DNA from: Coprinus comatus
Lineage: Eukaryota; Basidiomycota; Agaricomycetes; Agaricales; Agaricaceae
Direction of reading: 5' to 3'
Assembly (NCBI GenBank): GCA_034638255.1
Contig: JAWPGT010000001.1
Coordinates: 1,860,001 to 1,924,000, forward strand
Length of the DNA: 64,000 nucleotides
A program made the translations under genes and the position numbers. The notes beneath the pieces were generated by a model, which was given only the letters and a program-made list of their open reading frames with translations, searched no databases and was not told the origin of the DNA. Position 1 is the stretch's first letter. Each line of letters opens with the position of its first letter. This document shows positions 58,855-64,000 of this stretch, piece by piece.

Positions 58855-59428
58855 ATGCCCTCTCGATGGCCAGTCCATCTGCATTTTCTGCGTTCCTATA
58901 AGTTTCATTCTTCTCTGACGCCGGGTGCACGTTCCTTCATACTGGGCCAGCCATCGCCATCTACTGCGCTGTCTCCCATTCCGAGGCCTTGCATTGCAAT
59001 CCGATCCATAACAGATCCAGCGCATCCTGCATGTGGCCAGTATGGGCTCTTTGCCACCTCGCACATTCCACCAAACACGCGGGTACTAGACTACATGGGT
59101 ACTTTCACCCTTTGGCTCACTTGTTAGATGCTCACTTCGACTAGGCGAACTTCATTGTGACGATCGCCCAGAGTCTGATTATGATCTTTCGCTGCACCGG
59201 TTTCAAGATGGTACAAATGTGGGGATTGATGCTCAGTTTTCTGGCAATGAAGCCAGGTTTATTAATGATTATCGGGGTGTCGCAAAAAAGGCAAATGCGG
59301 CCTTTCGTGACATCCGGCTGAGCTCAGGCGAGTTGCGCATGAGTGTCTGGAGTGGTTCAGTAGGGATTAAGAAGGGAGAAGAAATCTTAGTTTCATACGG
59401 AAAGTCTTGGTGGCAGACACGCTCATAA
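58855..59428 (+). CDS. SET-domain protein (putative methyltransferase)
   Basis: Two exons (intron 59099-59144) give 175 residues, so the protein is little more than a SET domain. Seen are YGLFATSHIPPNTRVLDYMG (the first conserved block), then FSGNEARFINDYRGVAKKAN, which takes the place of the NHS-type substrate/SAM block. The end is GEEILVSYGKSWW (the GEE-x4-YG block). The second block reads RFINDYRG where histone methyltransferases usually have RFINHS, so substrate and activity are uncertain. An in-frame ATG at 58810 would add 15 residues. I prefer 58855 because MPSRWPVHLHFLRSY looks like a natural start. Lack of pre- and post-SET domains argues for a non-histone target. Confidence 0.78.
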
Positions 59429-59546
59429 TATTATCATGAACTTTCTGGGACTTTCGGCATGCCACGTGCTGTACCCACACAAACATACACAAATTTATAT
59501 TATTTAGATTTTCGGAACTCTACGCCAAGCTTGCAACTAAAGTCAA

Positions 59547-61324
59547 ATGCGTCCTGCACCGTCTACCTTTTCTTCATTTGTTGCCTTTTCTTCGTGCTCC
59601 CGCAAGCACACAGCACCCCAAGTCAGGCTCTTTTCAACTTTTCGTCTCCCCAATTCATCCGAACTCCGGTGTAGAACGTCATTCCTGCGGTCATTGAACG
59701 CAAGACATAATGGCCGGAAGGTTGGTCTAGTTCCTCATTAACTCTTTCACAAGGCTCATCATACACTAGCGTTCAATACATGCTTCGGCGCCGTTGCGAG
59801 CCAGCTCAAAAAACCCGTATGAAGTCCTCGGAGTGAAATCTGACGCGACGGCAGCCGAGATCAAAAAGGCGTATTTTGGCGTAGGTCTAGCTTAATTACC
59901 AACATTATCACTTATTAAATCTCGTCAGTTAGCTCGTAAATATCATCCGGACACAAATCCGGACAAGAATGCACGAGACAAGTTTGGTGAAATACAAGAC
60001 GCATATGATGTTGGTCTCTTTCATATCACACTCGTATATCTATGACAATGACGTGTTCTCTAGGTATTGAAAGACGCAAAGAAAAGGGCATCCTATGACA
60101 AGTACGGGGCCGCGTCTCAACAGCCCGGTTTCGATCCGGATGCTTTTGCACGTGGATTTGGAGGTGGAGGTGGTCCCAGTGGTTTCTCAGCTGGCGGTTT
60201 TCATTTCGAGGACTTGAGTTCAATGTTTGGACGAGGTCGTGGTCCCCAAGGTTCTCAAGCTGATCTCTTCGAGCAACTTTTTGGTGCTTTCAATGGGGCC
60301 AAAGGCCCTGGTTTCCGCGGTCCCACTAGAGGTGCTGATATTGAAACCAGTCTCAACGTTACCTTCTTGGAAGCATGTAAAGGAACGTCCAAAAAAGTCA
60401 CCGTACAACCCGTTACAAATTGTGGAACCTGTGCGGGTAGTGGACTCAAACAAGGTGCTAAACGAACGACATGTAATTCTTGCGGAGGATCCGGAACACG
60501 AACATTTATGTCCAACGGTTTCCATCTAGCTAGTACATGTGATGCTTGTCAGGGAACAGGAAGTACAATTCCACGGAGTAGTGAATGTTCAGGTTGTGGT
60601 GGTGTAGGCAAAGTCCGCGTGAAGAAGGTTGTACAAGTTGACATACCAGCAGGTGAGTAAATAAATATGCAACCAATCTGTATTGTGACTGAAAAACACA
60701 TTAGGTGTGGAGGATGGTATGACCGTCCGTATCAACAACGGTGGTGATGCGCCTATCACAGGCAAAGGAACAACGGGCGATTTGCTAGTACGGATAAATG
60801 TTGCGCAGTCGAAGAACTTTGCGCGACAAGGTTCAAATCTGTACCATGAAGCCCATATACCATTCTATACAGCATTGCTTGGTGGTCGGGTTCGTGTGCC
60901 TACATTGGACGGAGAAGTCGATGTGCGCATTCCGACTGGGACTCAGCAGGGAGAGGAAATGGTGCTGAAAGGTCGCGGGGTTCCTTCAGTGTATGGCAGT
61001 GGCAGTGGAGACCTTTTCGTTACCTTCTCTATGATTATACCAAGGTCAGTCCTAAAGTTTTACCTGTAAGCGGTAACTCATATCCCTATCAGATCTTTGA
61101 CTAGCCGACAGCGAGGATTACTTCAGGCATTCGCAGATGATATAGAAGGGCGGTCATCGACGAAGCCTTCGAATGGCCCAAACCCGCCGTATGGCTCGAA
61201 AACTTCAGATGAATCGTCTGGCAGTGAAACAAATAACGGTACGGCTTCTTTTACTCATTCAGCAACGCATGGCGGTTGGGTGCCTCGCGTTTGGCAAAAA
61301 GTTCGACAGCTCATTGGATTTTGA
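59547..61324 (+). CDS. MDJ1: Mitochondrial DnaJ-type chaperone MDJ1
   Basis: The Hsp40 co-chaperone of matrix Hsp70. The N-terminal 60-80 residues are basic and Ser-rich (MRPAPSTFSSFVAFSSCSRK, RSIHASAPLRASS), as expected for matrix import. The J domain starts KNPYEVLGVKSDATAAEIKK and has the HPD tripeptide in RKYHPDTNPDK. A Gly/Phe-rich region follows (ARGFGGGGGPSGFSAGGFHF). Four zinc-finger repeats come next: CGTCAGSG, CNSCGGSG, CDACQGTG, CSGCGGVG. The substrate-binding domains are VRIPTGTQQGEEMVLKGRGV and neighbours. The C-terminus ends RVWQKVRQLIGF. Introns include about 59720-59768 and a 46-47-nt one near 60653-60704. All type I DnaJ parts are present. Confidence 0.94.
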
Positions 61325-61993
61325 TCTTTTTTTACTGGCATGTGGTTTCATTCGCAAATCTATCTACATTGCTACATGAAACCCTCACTGCAGCCAATAC
61401 AGAAAACCCGTCAGTCGACAACCCAGAAACGGAATCTCAGGATGGCAAAGATGGCGAAAAGAAACGAGCGACAGCGTGACATGCATAGACGCATAGAATA
61501 CTTCATTTATCTGGTAATAAATAATACATGCATCCACAACTCTTCGTAGAGTGAACCGAGCTGAGAACCTCCATCAGCAGATTGACATGCTTAGTAATCG
61601 GCTCAGATTCCACACACAATCTCGATCTTGCCCACGGTGGCCATGAGGTCAAAAAAAAATATGTCTAGAAGATGTTATTCCAACCTGAGTTTTCCAGATG
61701 TCTATTCCTGTGACAGGCGGTGGAAATTACTCGCAAACCAAGAGAAAACACTTACGTGGTGATCTCAACTTCTAGGATCTCTTTCTCATAGGTGTCTTCG
61801 GCACATTGGCTCGCAGTGAGATCTGTGCAGTTCAAAACAATCCCTTTGGCAATCGAGAAGCCATCATCTTGTCGACACCGATGTGATAACCCTAACAACA
61901 TCTTGTCGTCCTGTATAAAATGCGCCAGGACACTCCTGGTCGACTCAGGTCTTCTGTTCTTCTCTCGGATTCTGAAAACCATCTACTTCATTC
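61325..61993. other. Intergenic spacer
   Basis: About 670 bp between MDJ1 and the DHA2-like transporter on the same strand. No gene recognised. The minus frame at 61752-61982 is judged a chance ORF. Confidence 0.4.
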
Positions 61994-64000
61994 ATGACTA
62001 TATTTTCTACCTCAAAACAACCAATGTCATCCATCGTCGACGACACCACTACTGCGAGTTCTTGCACTGTAAATCGTCCTGACATCATAGACTCGAAGCT
62101 TGCAACTGTGCTTCCTTCCTCGTGCAGTATCACCACTTCATCAACCACCATCGACGAGTGTCGGAAAACACACAAGTTCTCAACTGTTCGACTGTTATTT
62201 GCTCATATCGGGTAACAGCTTTCATGATATCACAAGTGCCAAATTTTGATGACATCCCCTTCAGAGCCGCATTAACCCTATTTCTGGCCACGACAGATGC
62301 AGTCAGTTGCTCCAGTTTTGACACATTTTTCATATACCACGTCTAATTTCCCGAATCTTTAGACAATTGTTTCAACAAGTCTCCCTACAATCTCAAGCGA
62401 ACTTAATGCATCACAAAATCACTACACTTGGGTTGGAATAGCATATATGCTGACCCAAACAGCATTTCAACCACTATACGGGCGTATATCTGAGTTAGTT
62501 GGACGAAAGGTAAGTGCAAGCCTGAATAAACTTTGATACAAACATCTTAACTCTAATCTTAGAACGTCCTCTATGTGAGCATGGCCATTTTCGCCATCGG
62601 TTCACTTCTTTGTGGTGCAGCAAAGGTAATGTACCCCCCTACTTTTATGTAAATTAATATAATTGTTGATCTGGCTACTATAAACAGAATATTAACTGGC
62701 TTATCGCTGCGAGAGCTCTCGGTTCGTGTATTTCATTGTTGGATCGACAATCAATATCCTGATGATGGAGAAGCTGGGGTTGGTGGAGGTGGGATCGTCA
62801 GTGCCGTCTGGGTGTTGACAGCTGAGATTGTTCCGATTGAACAACGTGCCAAATGGTCACAGGCTCTTAGCATTACTTGGAGCTGTTCTGCTGTTGCAGG
62901 CCCCCTTATCGGAGGAATATTTAGCGGTAACTCACCTCATTCATTTCGGGGATGAAATTTTTTAATTTTCCGACTAGGGCAATCTTCCTTAAGCACCTCG
63001 TGGAGATGGGGATGTGAGTTCTTTTCTATCAACCCTGATATATCATCATTGAAAAAAAAATAGTTTACATTAACTTGCCAATATGTCTGGTCGCCTTTTT
63101 GGTTTTGGTTCTGTCCCTCCGCGGAATGAAACCTACACCACCACCTACTGGGACTTCATGGCGCGACTTGGCCAGGAAATTTGACTTTATTGGACTGTAC
63201 GCTTTTCACATACTAAAAGTTGCATCGTTTCCGATTTTTTTCGATCATCCTGCTTTAGGGTTCTGTTTATGACTGGCACCTCCTGCCTTGTTGTTGGTTT
63301 CAGCTTCGCAAATGAAGTCGGGTGTAAGTTGAAGCACATTGATGTGATAGAAATCACTAATTGAAGTCACAGGGAAAGCTGTATCCACACTTCTTCTCAT
63401 TTTAATTGGATTCGCGGTGCTTCTTTGCGGTGGAGTATATGAAAAATACACCACCCGTGAATGCCTTTTCCCTCCCACAATTTTCAGCGGTTTTACGACG
63501 GGTAAGAAAATGATTTTTTGAAACACCGTACCTATTGAAATATTCCTAATTTTAATTCCCCAGTGGTTATCCTTGTAATCACATTTCTCCATCAAATAAC
63601 CTTTACCTCTGGAACATTTTATCTCGCCTTGTTTTATCAGGTAACCCCCTAATTCTACACATTACTTCAGGATGTTCATCTATTTCCACAGGCTGCTAAT
63701 GGGTCCACCCCTTTAGAAGCCGGTCTTAAACTCCTACCATACTCACTAGGATCGTCATTGGCATCTATTCCTGCTGCTTGGTTTATTGGTTATTGGCAAA
63801 AAAGGACTAATGACACTAGTGGACAGAAGTTGATAATCTTATCAGGTCTTCTGATCTCTACGATTGGCTTTGGTGAGCAATAACGGATGTATAAGGTACT
63901 CTCATTAATCATTTTCGTGCAATATTTAGGAGTCATGAACTTACTAAATGAAGATGCATACGTATATGCGCAAGTTATCTATCCATTGATCGCTGGTATT
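61994..64000 (+). CDS. Major facilitator superfamily transporter, DHA2-like (14 TM), 3' partial
   Basis: A putative multidrug or toxin-efflux proton antiporter of the plasma membrane. A hydrophilic Ser/Thr-rich N-terminus (MTIFSTSKQPMSSIVDDTTT) is followed by TM1 ending LFLATTDATIVSTSLPTISS, the DxTIV-type signature of DHA2 proteins. Next are YTWVGIAYMLTQTAFQPLYG, RISELVGRKNVLYVSMAIFA (motif A), IAARALAGVGGGGIVSAVWV, AEIVPIEQRAKWSQALSITW (motif B region), AVAGPLIGGIFS (motif C) and SWRWGFYINLPICLVAFLVL. Later segments (TFTSGTFYLALFYQAANGST, AGLKLLPYSLGSSLASIPAA) fit the second half. The gene continues beyond position 64000. Many short introns. Substrate unknown. Confidence 0.87.

Overview
The window looks like a piece of a nuclear chromosome from a mushroom-forming basidiomycete (Agaricomycetes). 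The genes are close together on both strands and are broken by many introns of about 45-65 nt with GT..AG ends and CTAAC/CTRAC-like branch points. They encode ordinary fungal housekeeping proteins (complex I, a 40S ribosomal protein, CK2, a class I histone deacetylase, a proteasome activator). Chitinases with chitin-binding modules and DinB-like small proteins are further typical of this group. No bacterial operon, CRISPR array, rRNA or convincing tRNA was seen. The genus cannot be named from the sequence alone.

Layout. 1-9.7 kb: the acidic tail of an unknown protein, the complex I 30-kDa subunit (minus), splicing factor SPF27, a very long Ser/Pro-rich protein of unknown role, and the succinyl-CoA ligase beta subunit (minus). 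10-12.1 kb: a DinB-like gene followed by a decayed tandem copy. 12.3-21.6 kb: RPD3-type histone deacetylase, RAD14/XPA repair factor, a peroxisomal acyl-CoA thioesterase ending in SKL, ribosomal protein eS27 (minus) and a BTG/Tob-like protein. 21.6-25.4 kb is gene-poor and holds a 767-bp inverted-repeat element. 25.5-31 kb: biotin synthase, then a DHA1-like transporter (minus). 31-43.4 kb: an RXT2-like protein, a roughly 9-kb BLM10/PA200 gene, a HIT protein (minus) and TRAX. 45-49.9 kb: a RING E3 ligase, an unknown Ser-rich protein (both minus) and a WRN-like 3'-5' exonuclease. 50.9-51.5 kb: a textbook 648-bp MITE with perfect 43-bp inverted repeats and 9-bp target duplications. 51.9-56.8 kb: two tandem GH18 chitinases (minus). 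57.3-64 kb: CK2 alpha (minus) divergent from a SET-domain gene, mitochondrial DnaJ (MDJ1), and the start of a DHA2-like transporter that runs off the window.

The genes do not form one pathway. Small functional pairings can be seen: mitochondrial metabolism (complex I, succinyl-CoA ligase, MDJ1, biotin synthase), chromatin and repair (RPD3, a possible RXT2 partner, RAD14, SET protein), and wall remodelling (two chitinases). The most informative oddities are the fresh MITE, the pseudogenising DinB duplicate, two micro-exons (9 and 15 nt) needed to complete conserved motifs, an ATG-only first coding exon in eS27, and a Tyr-to-Cys change in the HbYX tail of the BLM10 homologue. I found no clear novel multi-gene system.
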